DNA of 38,973 nucleotides from Erysipelotrichaceae bacterium (GTDB lineage Bacteria > Bacillota_I > Bacilli_A > RFN20 > CAG-826), in the NCBI GenBank assembly GCA_012744375.1, contig JAAYCD010000054.1, positions 1 through 38,973 on the forward strand, read 5' to 3'. The position numbers were made by a program, and so were the translations under genes. Positions 9,272 to 15,738 of this stretch are shown here, piece by piece (within the stretch, counting starts at the first letter, position 1; the number at the start of each line of letters is the position of its first letter). The notes under the pieces were generated by a model, which saw only the letters and a list, made by a program, of their open reading frames with translations, was not told where the DNA came from and ran no database searches.

Positions 9272-9321
9272 AAATAAAAACTCGCCCTTATTACTCATAT
9301 AGAGCAATTAATTAGCGAGTA
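9272..9321 (-). terminator. Terminator of the gltX/tRNA-Glu unit
   Basis: On the minus strand ACTCGC (9315-9320) pairs with GCGAGT (9280-9285). Further pairing inside (TTGCTC with GAGTAA) leaves a small apical loop, and a TTTTATTT tail follows. It starts 11 bases after the tRNA-Glu 3' end. Confidence 0.6.
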
Positions 9322-9331
9322 AAGAAACTTG

Positions 9332-9406
9332 TGGTGATCCCACCGGGAATCGAACCCGGGATTAGACCTTGAGAGGGTCTCGTCTTGACCTCTTGACCAT
9401 GGGACC
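9332..9406 (-). tRNA. tRNA-Glu (anticodon CTC)
   Basis: A 75-base cloverleaf with CCA encoded. The acceptor GGTCCCA pairs with TGGGATC (one G-T). The D-arm is GTC/GAC, the anticodon stem AGACC/GGTCT encloses loop CTCTCAA (anticodon CTC, codon GAG), and the T-arm is CCGGG/CCCGG. It lies 23 bases downstream of gltX on the same strand, so the synthetase and its substrate tRNA are adjacent. CTC-anticodon tRNA-Glu is normally a second isoacceptor beside the TTC one. Confidence 0.95.
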
Positions 9407-9416
9407 AGCGAGAGTA

Positions 9417-9445
9417 ATTATACCCTCGTTTATTTAACTAATAAA
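9417..9445 (-). promoter_or_regulatory. Probable internal promoter for tRNA-Glu
   Basis: On the minus strand a perfect TATAAT (9417-9422) lies 10 bases before the tRNA 5' end, with TTTATT (9440-9445) 17 bases upstream of it inside the end of gltX. The -35 is weak (3 of 6), but the placement fits independent tRNA transcription in addition to read-through from gltX. Confidence 0.5.
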
Positions 9446-11103
9446 GAACAAACGTGATTGATTCTACGGTCACTTTCATCCTTACCTAATACCTTCATTA
9501 CTGAATATAAATTAGGGGCATTTTTGCGAGCAGTTAAGGTAATGCGTAAGATCTCTGCAAGGTCACCAATGTTACCTTTATAGGCGGCAGGATTGGCTTT
9601 ATATTCCTTGGTATTCGTAGCATAATTTAACTTAGCACCAATTTCTTTGAGGCTGTTGAACCAAGCTTGTTCATCTTGTTCACAAGATAAATTGTTTTTA
9701 ATAGCCACCAATGCTTCAATTAAATCTTCTTTTGTAAATCTATCATTAAAAGGTAAACCCTTAGCCACTTCAGCTTCATATAAATCTTGGTAGAAATAAC
9801 CGATAATATCTAAAACATTGCCGAACTTTTCATAATCTTTGCGCGGATTAATCTTTTCGCGGTCGATATTCATAATCTCGGCAAAATAGTGAGGATTATA
9901 ATTAATTCGCTTAGCTAATTCAGGTGCATATTTATCAGCATAATGCTTCGCAAATAATGTGATTTCGTCCTTATTTAATTTTGCGAACAACTCACGGGCG
10001 AAAAAATTGAGTTTGCCCATATCGAAAAGCGCACCGTCTAACGACATTTTATTCAAATTAAAGATAAAATCTTCCATATGCTCGAAGTTATTTTTTAAAA
10101 TCCATTCTTCAAAATTTGAATTAGCAATGGTCATCAAATACATAATCAATGCTTTTGGATAATATCCATCCTCAATGAAATAAGAAACAGCGGCTTCGCT
10201 ATCCAAACGTTTTGATAGTTTGCGTTTGTTACCTGTATTTTCATCAAGTTTCATGATAACTGGAAGATGGGCATAGTTTGGTTTGTTCCAACCAATTGCA
10301 TCAAAAATTTGCACGTGAATTGGCAATGACGCTACCCATTCCTCGCCACGAATCACTGTAGTTGTACGCATGAAGTGATCGTCCACCACGTGAGCGAAAT
10401 GATAAGTTGGCAACCCGTCGCTTTTGCAAATAACAATGTCTTGATCGTTTTCTGCAATTTCAAATTCACCTCTAATCAGATCGGTAACTTTGATTTTGTT
10501 TTCGTGATTGCCTTCGCTCCTAAAACGGACGACATAACGTTCGCCATTAATTATTCTTTGATATCTCTCTTCATTACTAATATTGCGATATTTCGCAAAT
10601 TGACCGTAATATCCTGGATTAACTTTTAGTTTTTCTTGTTCCTCGCGAATCGCTTCCACTTCTTCAGGAGTGCAAAAACATGGATAAGCTAAACCAATTT
10701 CTAACAAATACTTAATAACCGTGTGGTAAATTTCGCTGCGTTTAGATTGAATGTAGGGACCGTAATTACCCTCTTCATAATCGCCAAAATAGCCTTCGTC
10801 AGGAACGACGTCAAAAATCTTAAGTTGTTCTATTAGTCTTTCGCCAGAACCAGCAATTTCACGTTTCATATCCGTGTCTTCAAGACGAATGAAAAATACA
10901 CCATTGGATTGTGTGGCTACTTTGCGGCAAATCATCGAAGTGAATAATGAGCCTGTGTGCAAAAATCCAGTTGGAGAAGGAGCAAATCTAGTAACTTCTG
11001 CTCCGGCTACTAAATTTCTTAAAGGATACTTCTTTTCTAAATCTTCAATCGTCAAAGTAATATTTGGGAAAATAGCGTCAGCGATTTGTTTGTTCGTAAT
11101 CAT
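9430..11103 (-). CDS. gltX: Glutamyl-tRNA synthetase (long form)
   Basis: Class I aminoacyl-tRNA synthetase charging tRNA-Glu. The HIGH-type motif is FAPSPTGFLHTGS (40-52) and the KMSKS-type motif is KLSKR (about residue 290). At 557 residues it is longer than the common form of about 480. The extra length includes about 35 residues before the FAPSPTG block; they match the longer GluRS forms of some clostridia and mollicute relatives, so the start is plausible. In Gram-positives lacking GlnRS such enzymes also charge tRNA-Gln for amidation; whether that applies here cannot be told from this window. It is followed directly by tRNA-Glu(CTC). Confidence 0.95.
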   Translation of the reverse strand: MITNKQIADAIFPNITLTIEDLEKKYPLRNLVAGAEVTRFAPSPTGFLHTGSLFTSMICRKVATQSNGVFFIRLEDTDMKREIAGSGERLIEQLKIFDVVPDEGYFGDYEEGNYGPYIQSKRSEIYHTVIKYLLEIGLAYPCFCTPEEVEAIREEQEKLKVNPGYYGQFAKYRNISNEERYQRIINGERYVVRFRSEGNHENKIKVTDLIRGEFEIAENDQDIVICKSDGLPTYHFAHVVDDHFMRTTTVIRGEEWVASLPIHVQIFDAIGWNKPNYAHLPVIMKLDENTGNKRKLSKRLDSEAAVSYFIEDGYYPKALIMYLMTIANSNFEEWILKNNFEHMEDFIFNLNKMSLDGALFDMGKLNFFARELFAKLNKDEITLFAKHYADKYAPELAKRINYNPHYFAEIMNIDREKINPRKDYEKFGNVLDIIGYFYQDLYEAEVAKGLPFNDRFTKEDLIEALVAIKNNLSCEQDEQAWFNSLKEIGAKLNYATNTKEYKANPAAYKGNIGDLAEILRITLTARKNAPNLYSVMKVLGKDESDRRINHVCSLLVK

Positions 11104-11139
11104 GGAATTTTACCTCTTAAAAATCTTATCAAAATACTA

Positions 11140-11167
11140 TTGCAAGAAAATCATTGTTTGCTATAAT
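11140..11167 (+). promoter_or_regulatory. Promoter of tRNA-Gly(GCC)
   Basis: TTGCAA (11140-11145) and a perfect TATAAT (11162-11167) with a 16-base spacer, 25 bases before the tRNA 5' end. It lies between the divergent gltX start and the tRNA. Confidence 0.7.
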
Positions 11168-11192
11168 AATGGGGCGATTTGGAAATCCAATT

Positions 11193-11266
11193 GCAGGTGT
11201 AGTTCAGTGGTAGAACGTAACCTTGCCAAGGTTAATATGCGGGTTCGATTCCCGTCACTTGCTCCA
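11193..11266 (+). tRNA. tRNA-Gly (anticodon GCC)
   Basis: A 74-base cloverleaf with encoded CCA. The acceptor GCAGGTG pairs with CACTTGC (one G-T). The anticodon stem TAACC/GGTTA encloses loop TTGCCAA (anticodon GCC, codons GGC and GGT). The T-loop is GTTCGATTC. It is a single-gene unit with its own promoter and terminator. Confidence 0.96.
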
Positions 11267-11277
11267 GAAAAAGCACT

Positions 11278-11303
11278 ACCTAGATGATTATCTAGGTTTT
11301 TTT
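11278..11303 (+). terminator. Terminator of tRNA-Gly(GCC)
   Basis: ACCTAGAT (11278-11285), a 4-base loop, ATCTAGGT (11290-11297) and then a T-run. It starts 11 bases after the tRNA and overlaps the stop codon of the convergent membrane-protein gene by two bases. Confidence 0.85.
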
Positions 11304-12306
11304 ATTGGTTGTCATCATCATTTTGTTCATTTTTTAAAGATTCTTCGATATTTTTCTTTTCTTCGGCACTAAAATCAATGCTTCGTTGAAGCTTTTGAAT
11401 GATTTCATTGATGGCTTGTTCATTACCTTGTTTAAAGTGGTTTTCGTATTTTTTATAAATCACTTCTATGTTTGGATAATAAAAAGGCAAGAATATAAAA
11501 AGAAGAGCTACACTACCGATCATCACTAATGATGGCAAAAGAGTAATGTCTTGAATGGCAAAAATACATATGACAGAAGCGACCACCATGCCAAAAACGG
11601 ATAGGGCTAGCAATGGCCAGTTAAGTGCCCACCAGTCCTTGCGCATTTCTTTTCCAAAACGACGATAAGTGTTGTTGACACATAAACGAATAATTGGAAT
11701 TGTCGATACGAGTACATTAGCACGATAATATAAAGAAATTGATGAAAACGAAATAAAGTATATAAACGAGAGCATTAACGGTGCTATTGCCATTGCCTCA
11801 GCATAAGTAAAGAAGGTTAATAGTAAACCATTATTTGCGTTAAGCATGTTGTTAAAGTCTTCGATACTTAATTCATTTAAATTAAAGACCACAACAAATT
11901 CTTCGATCGCATCGACAAAGAATTGTCCGTAGTATGATTGGAAAATAAAATACAAAATAGCAGAAAAAACAAATGTTCCACCGAGATAAAATAATACAGC
12001 TTTTGCAAACGAACTTATTGCGCGGAACGTGCCTCTAAACTGTGGGCGAAAATAGCCAAGAAAATAACTAAAGAAGCCAGGCATACTAACTGGTTGGTTT
12101 ATTTGTAAATAATAACTTGAAATGTGGCAGGCAAATAAAAACGGCAACAAGAAAAAAGGAATGACAATGATTAAGAAAGCAAAATCAATCAGAGTTAACA
12201 TTGTGACTAGAATCATCGCTAATCCGCAAAATATACCAATTGCGATGTTGGCATAGATGTTGTTTTTGGCTTTATTAAAAGCTTGTTGTCTAAGTGGATT
12301 TTTCAT
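11302..12306 (-). CDS. Polytopic membrane protein of unknown function
   Basis: A 334-residue integral membrane protein with about six hydrophobic stretches (near 20-62 as a double span, 108-128, 160-190, 232-252 and 258-278). Its C-terminal cytoplasmic tail (about 285-334) is charged, predicted helical and ends in an acidic-polar run. I recognise no family motif. Its ATG shares one base with the stop of the NERD-domain gene (TAATG), so the two are translationally coupled and likely work together. It is the last gene before the convergent tRNA-Gly terminator. Confidence 0.75.
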   Translation of the reverse strand: MKNPLRQQAFNKAKNNIYANIAIGIFCGLAMILVTMLTLIDFAFLIIVIPFFLLPFLFACHISSYYLQINQPVSMPGFFSYFLGYFRPQFRGTFRAISSFAKAVLFYLGGTFVFSAILYFIFQSYYGQFFVDAIEEFVVVFNLNELSIEDFNNMLNANNGLLLTFFTYAEAMAIAPLMLSFIYFISFSSISLYYRANVLVSTIPIIRLCVNNTYRRFGKEMRKDWWALNWPLLALSVFGMVVASVICIFAIQDITLLPSLVMIGSVALLFIFLPFYYPNIEVIYKKYENHFKQGNEQAINEIIQKLQRSIDFSAEEKKNIEESLKNEQNDDDNQ

Positions 12307-12947
12307 TATTTTTTCCTTCTGTTTGCTTTAGCAATCGCTTGGACAGCATTAGCAAGTTGCTGTTCATTTATTGCTGGGAGTGGGCGTTTTTCAATAGCCC
12401 TGATCAAAGCAGGGAAACGCTTTCTTTGAATAATATAAAATTGCTTTGAATCACTCGTTACTTGTACTTTGCAATCATCATTAATCAAAACAATGCCAAT
12501 TAATAAAGAAGCATTGAGTCCAGTAGCAGCCGACAATTTTTTTGTTAAATTTTTTGATTGAATAATAGGATTGTCGGTATATGCTTTTTTACCTCTATGT
12601 GAAATAAATACCAAAGATCCATCGGTTGCTTTGCCAACCAAATCACCTTCGTAATATTGTGAAGTAATGACATAAATAAATTTATCACCAAATAAAACAT
12701 GGTCTACTAAAGCATTTTTATTGTCGTCAATTCTAAAGACAAATTGATTTATGAGATAGTAATCATAATCAAGGGCGGTTTGATATACTTTCTTATAAAA
12801 CTGAATTTGGAAATTTTTGCGTTTATAATAATGTGAAATCGGAATATATAGAGCAATACCAATGAATAATGCTAAAGCAATTGGCACAGTGATGATAAAG
12901 GCCAATTGTAAGTCTGTCATGTTTCCGTTAAGTAAAATTTGGTGCAT
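12306..12947 (-). CDS. Membrane-anchored NERD-like domain protein
   Basis: A 213-residue protein with one N-terminal transmembrane helix (about 13-35) followed by a soluble domain that reads like NERD (nuclease-related domain): VDHVLFGDKFIYVIT (about 82-96), then YEGDLVGKATDGSLVFI, and NPIIQSKNLTKKL (about 125-137). In NERD proteins the Asp of the DH strand and a later Lys/Gln lie in the putative PD-(D/E)xK-like core; the usual ETK is replaced by ITSQ here, so nuclease activity is doubtful. An ATG at codon 10 is an alternative start. It is coupled to the downstream membrane protein through TAATG. Confidence 0.65.
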   Translation of the reverse strand: MHQILLNGNMTDLQLAFIITVPIALALFIGIALYIPISHYYKRKNFQIQFYKKVYQTALDYDYYLINQFVFRIDDNKNALVDHVLFGDKFIYVITSQYYEGDLVGKATDGSLVFISHRGKKAYTDNPIIQSKNLTKKLSAATGLNASLLIGIVLINDDCKVQVTSDSKQFYIIQRKRFPALIRAIEKRPLPAINEQQLANAVQAIAKANRRKK

Positions 12948-12961
12948 ATAATTAATATATC

Positions 12962-12984
12962 AAAAATGACCTTAATAATTAAGG
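12962..12984 (-). terminator. Possible weak terminator after the Nudix gene
   Basis: An AT-rich palindrome, CCTTAA/TTAAGG (12970-12984), followed on the minus strand by TCATTTTTG. It is 15 bases past the Nudix gene stop. The stem is only 6 pairs, so it may be leaky. Confidence 0.35.
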
Positions 12985-12999
12985 ACATTTCACACTATT

Positions 13000-13608
13000 T
13001 TAATCTAGAATTGTTTTACCAGTTTTGATGGCGTCGATTATCTTATCAAATTCTTCTTTGCACATTTTACGAGAAATGGGTGGTAAATCGTTCAAAGAAA
13101 ACCAGCGAACATCGTCGGTTTCATATTCATGCTCACGTAGTTCACCGACTAGTTTTGCTTCGAAAAGAATCAAATATTCAGGGATAATAGCGTTTGTCTT
13201 AAAAGGGGTTCGATTCAATAGGCCAAGCAATCGCACAATTTCAATGTCGGCTCCTGCTTCTTGCAAGGCTTCATTTTTGGCGGTCTCTGTAGCCGAATCA
13301 TATAAATCTGCCCATCCTCCAGGAAAAGAATATGTTTGAGATTTTGCTTCTCTAACAAATAAGGCCTTTTGCTTATCTTCGCTTAAAATTACCGTCCTAA
13401 CAGTTACATTTGGTGTAGGATAAATATCCCTAGAAAAATAATTCGGTCGATTAAACTTTACTTCTAAGAAATTTTCAAGCATTTCAGTCGTTAAATCGTT
13501 GATTTGCTGATAGTTAGTTAGGGCATATGGATCTTTAGAAAAAACCAATCCAATTTTAGCGATGGATTGGATTTTAATTAAATAATCGTAAAATTCTTTG
13601 CTCTCCAT
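13000..13608 (-). CDS. Nudix hydrolase with Nudix_N domain
   Basis: A 202-residue protein with an N-terminal helical region (about 1-60) like the Nudix_N domain of YjhB-type hydrolases, then a Nudix fold (about 66-195). The Nudix box begins GGWADLYDSATETAKNEALQ (about 97-116) and continues EAG. Against GX5EX7REUXEEXGU, the first Glu is Asp, Arg is Asn, and one metal-binding Glu is Gln. GGWAD-type members of this subfamily are often degenerate at the first positions, but the NE..QE core is unusual. The substrate is presumably a nucleoside diphosphate linked to another group. It starts 2 bases after the cdaA stop. Confidence 0.85.
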   Translation of the reverse strand: MESKEFYDYLIKIQSIAKIGLVFSKDPYALTNYQQINDLTTEMLENFLEVKFNRPNYFSRDIYPTPNVTVRTVILSEDKQKALFVREAKSQTYSFPGGWADLYDSATETAKNEALQEAGADIEIVRLLGLLNRTPFKTNAIIPEYLILFEAKLVGELREHEYETDDVRWFSLNDLPPISRKMCKEEFDKIIDAIKTGKTILD

Positions 13609-13610
13609 GA

Positions 13611-14387
13611 TTAATCAGATGAACGATCCGACATGTAGTTATCAAAGACGCGAAGGAAATTAGTTTGGTTAACTGCTTCCAAGCCACCATTAACGGCGAT
13701 AGAAATACGGCCTGTCTCTTCTGAAACAACTACAGTAACAGCATCAGAAATTTCCGAAATACCAATCGCGGCTCTATGGCGAGAACCATATTTTCCAGCG
13801 AATGGTTTCGTAGTTGGAGTATAAAAAACACTTGCCGCTAAAATTTCATTCCCATGAATTACTACTGCACCATCATGCAAACGAGTACCGGGATAAAAAA
13901 TTGTTAATAACAATTCGGGAGTCACAGGCGCGCGAATCGGTACGCCATTTTTAATGATGTCCTTAAGTGAGGAATTTTTCTCAAAAGTAATAATTGCGCC
14001 AATGCGAGAATTAGACAAAGAAATTACAGTTGTTTCAATGTTTTTGAAAAGCTGTTGTGTGTCGTAAATTTTTTCTATGCCAAAATTAACTGGTTTTGCA
14101 GTGCGACGAGAAAAGGGGTTGGCAATAAATTTTCTTAAGTCGCCAAGATTGGCGAAGAAGCAAGCGGCTAAGCCTGCAGCAGATACAAAAGAAATCAATT
14201 GGCAGACGGTTTCTAAGGTTAATAAGTAAGCAGTCACATAAAGCAAGAAGGAAAACACAAGGAAAATAAAACTCGTTCGACGTTTAGATACTTTCGATAT
14301 CACAAAAAACAAAAGTGCGTAAACTAAGACAATGACAACCATTGAGGCAATAAAATTGCCAATGTTATTTTCCCAAGCAAACTCCAT
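13611..14387 (-). CDS. cdaA: Diadenylate cyclase CdaA (c-di-AMP synthase)
   Basis: A 258-residue membrane-bound DAC-domain protein that condenses two ATP into c-di-AMP, the second messenger controlling K+ and osmotic homeostasis in Firmicutes. Three N-terminal transmembrane helices (about 14-33, 38-56, 60-80) precede the catalytic domain. The DGA motif (172-174, in LHDGAVVIHGN) and the RHR motif (203-205, in GSRHRAAIG) are intact, as is the SEETG segment. A strong AAGGAGG precedes the ATG at a rather long distance (12 bases). The usual partners cdaR and glmM do not follow; a Nudix gene takes their place. Confidence 0.95.
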   Translation of the reverse strand: MEFAWENNIGNFIASMVVIVLVYALLFFVISKVSKRRTSFIFLVFSFLLYVTAYLLTLETVCQLISFVSAAGLAACFFANLGDLRKFIANPFSRRTAKPVNFGIEKIYDTQQLFKNIETTVISLSNSRIGAIITFEKNSSLKDIIKNGVPIRAPVTPELLLTIFYPGTRLHDGAVVIHGNEILAASVFYTPTTKPFAGKYGSRHRAAIGISEISDAVTVVVSEETGRISIAVNGGLEAVNQTNFLRVFDNYMSDRSSD

Positions 14388-14471
14388 AACCGTGTTCGCC
14401 CTCCTTTTAAATTGATGGTGTTATTTATATTATTGAATATATTATCAATAATTGACAGCAAATTATGCTGT

Positions 14472-14855
14472 TTAGTTAGCAATTTTCACAATTGTTTGCG
14501 GATCTTGACTCCGTTTGTTAACTAAACGAATTTTGTGTTTTTTGCTAAACTCTTCGACAAACTGTTCACCAGTATCGGTGATACGAAAAAATAGTTTGTT
14601 GCTTTTTGAATCAAAAATCTTTCCTATATAGCCATAACGAAACAGCATTAAGGTTAAATGTGAGACCTTCTTACTTGTGTATGAAGACAAGGTTCCAAAG
14701 GTAGGAAAAGCGGAGAATGGCCTAGTTTCTTCGTCAACTTTACCATTGAGAATTTTGAATATGCCTTCATTCAGTGGATAATATTGCAAATCGTTTAAGA
14801 GTTTGAGTGTTAACAATACTTTGTAATAAGTCTGGTTTAAGCGTAGCTGTCTCAT
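14472..14855 (-). CDS. Stand-alone RQC-like winged-helix protein
   Basis: A 127-residue basic protein. Residues about 25-105 have the layout of an RQC (RecQ C-terminal) winged helix: NEGIFKILNGKVDEE, then FPTFGTLSSYTSKKVSHLTL, then LFRYGYIGKIFDSKSNKLFF, where the last part would be the wing. In RecQ this domain follows the zinc-binding region and grips duplex DNA; here it stands alone with no helicase nearby. Assignment is by pattern only. It lies upstream of cdaA with an 84-base gap containing short AT-rich inverted repeats. Confidence 0.55.
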   Translation of the reverse strand: MRQLRLNQTYYKVLLTLKLLNDLQYYPLNEGIFKILNGKVDEETRPFSAFPTFGTLSSYTSKKVSHLTLMLFRYGYIGKIFDSKSNKLFFRITDTGEQFVEEFSKKHKIRLVNKRSQDPQTIVKIAN

Positions 14856-14902
14856 ATCAATAGTCTACCTTGTTCATGAGGGAAGGTCAAAGACATTCTC
14901 TA

Positions 14903-14931
14903 TTGAGAAAAGGCCATAACTTCGATAGAAT
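14903..14931 (+). promoter_or_regulatory. Promoter of deoD
   Basis: TTGAGA (14903-14908) and TAGAAT (14926-14931) with a 17-base spacer, each 5 of 6 to consensus. It lies 24 bases before the deoD ATG. Confidence 0.7.
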
Positions 14932-14955
14932 AATGACGAAAGAGAGATTATATTC

Positions 14956-15675
14956 ATGTCAACTCCTCATATAAATGCTAATCTTGGAGATTTTGCGGAA
15001 GTGGTTTTAATGCCAGGCGATCCTTTACGCGCTAAATGGATTGCGGAAACCTTTCTCCATGACGTTAAACTAGTGACTAGTGTTAGAAACATTTTCGGCT
15101 ACACTGGATATACAAAAAATAACAAACGCATCAGCGTAATGGCTTCTGGTATGGGTCATTCCTCCATCGGAATTTATTCATACGAACTATTCGCCAAATT
15201 TGGTGTCGAAGCCATTATCCGCGTCGGCACATGTGGTGCTTATCAACCAGACATCGGTTTATACGATGTTTTAATTGCCAATACCTCTTCTACCGATAGC
15301 AATTGGGCACACCAATACCAACTTCCAGGTACTTTTTCCGCCGGCGCGGATTTTGATTTAGTTCTTGCCTCGGTCGCTGCTGCGAAAAACAAAAATGTGC
15401 CAGTCCATGTCGGCAATGTTTTATCTTCTGATGTTTTTTATAACGCAAACGTCGATGCTTGGAAAAAATGGGCTGAAATGGGTGTGTTGGCCGTCGAAAT
15501 GGAATCATATGCACTATACTGCAACGCAGCAAAATTGCACAAAAAGGCACTTTGTATTTTAACAGTTAGTGACTCCTTCCACTTCAAGGGCGAATTAACT
15601 CCCGAAGAAAGAATGAATGGTCTTTCAAGAATGATTGAAATCGCCATTCAAGCTGCGGAAACTGTGGCTGATTAA
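14956..15675 (+). CDS. deoD: Purine nucleoside phosphorylase DeoD
   Basis: A 239-residue hexameric-type purine nucleoside phosphorylase that cleaves purine (deoxy)ribonucleosides with phosphate to base and (deoxy)ribose-1-phosphate in nucleoside salvage. The N-terminus STPHINANLGDFAEVVLMPG matches the family almost word for word, including the phosphate-binding Gly and Arg at MPGDPLR. Also present are RVGTCGAY, the nucleoside-binding VEMESYALY, and the active-site Asp in TVSDSF, where DH is more usual. It is a single-gene unit between a good promoter and a strong terminator. Confidence 0.97.
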   Translation: MSTPHINANLGDFAEVVLMPGDPLRAKWIAETFLHDVKLVTSVRNIFGYTGYTKNNKRISVMASGMGHSSIGIYSYELFAKFGVEAIIRVGTCGAYQPDIGLYDVLIANTSSTDSNWAHQYQLPGTFSAGADFDLVLASVAAAKNKNVPVHVGNVLSSDVFYNANVDAWKKWAEMGVLAVEMESYALYCNAAKLHKKALCILTVSDSFHFKGELTPEERMNGLSRMIEIAIQAAETVAD

Positions 15676-15693
15676 TTTATAATTAATTTAATG

Positions 15694-15726
15694 AAAAAAA
15701 CATGTGGCATTGCCACATGTTTTATA
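15694..15726. terminator. Bidirectional terminator between deoD and the metal ATPase
   Basis: A 9-bp perfect stem, ACATGTGGC (15700-15708) with GCCACATGT (15712-15720), and a 3-base loop. A T-run follows on the plus strand and a seven-T run on the minus strand. It serves both convergent genes. Confidence 0.9.
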
Positions 15727-15738
15727 TTGCTCGTTAAT

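Noticed and set aside
10874-11287. 137-codon plus-strand ORF crossing the gltX start and tRNA-Gly
   Set aside because: It runs through a complete tRNA gene and its promoter; no SD and no recognisable protein features.
14403-14472. AT-rich inverted repeats upstream of cdaA as a riboswitch
   Set aside because: The stems are 5-7 A-T-dominated pairs with no conserved core; chance is likely in this base composition.
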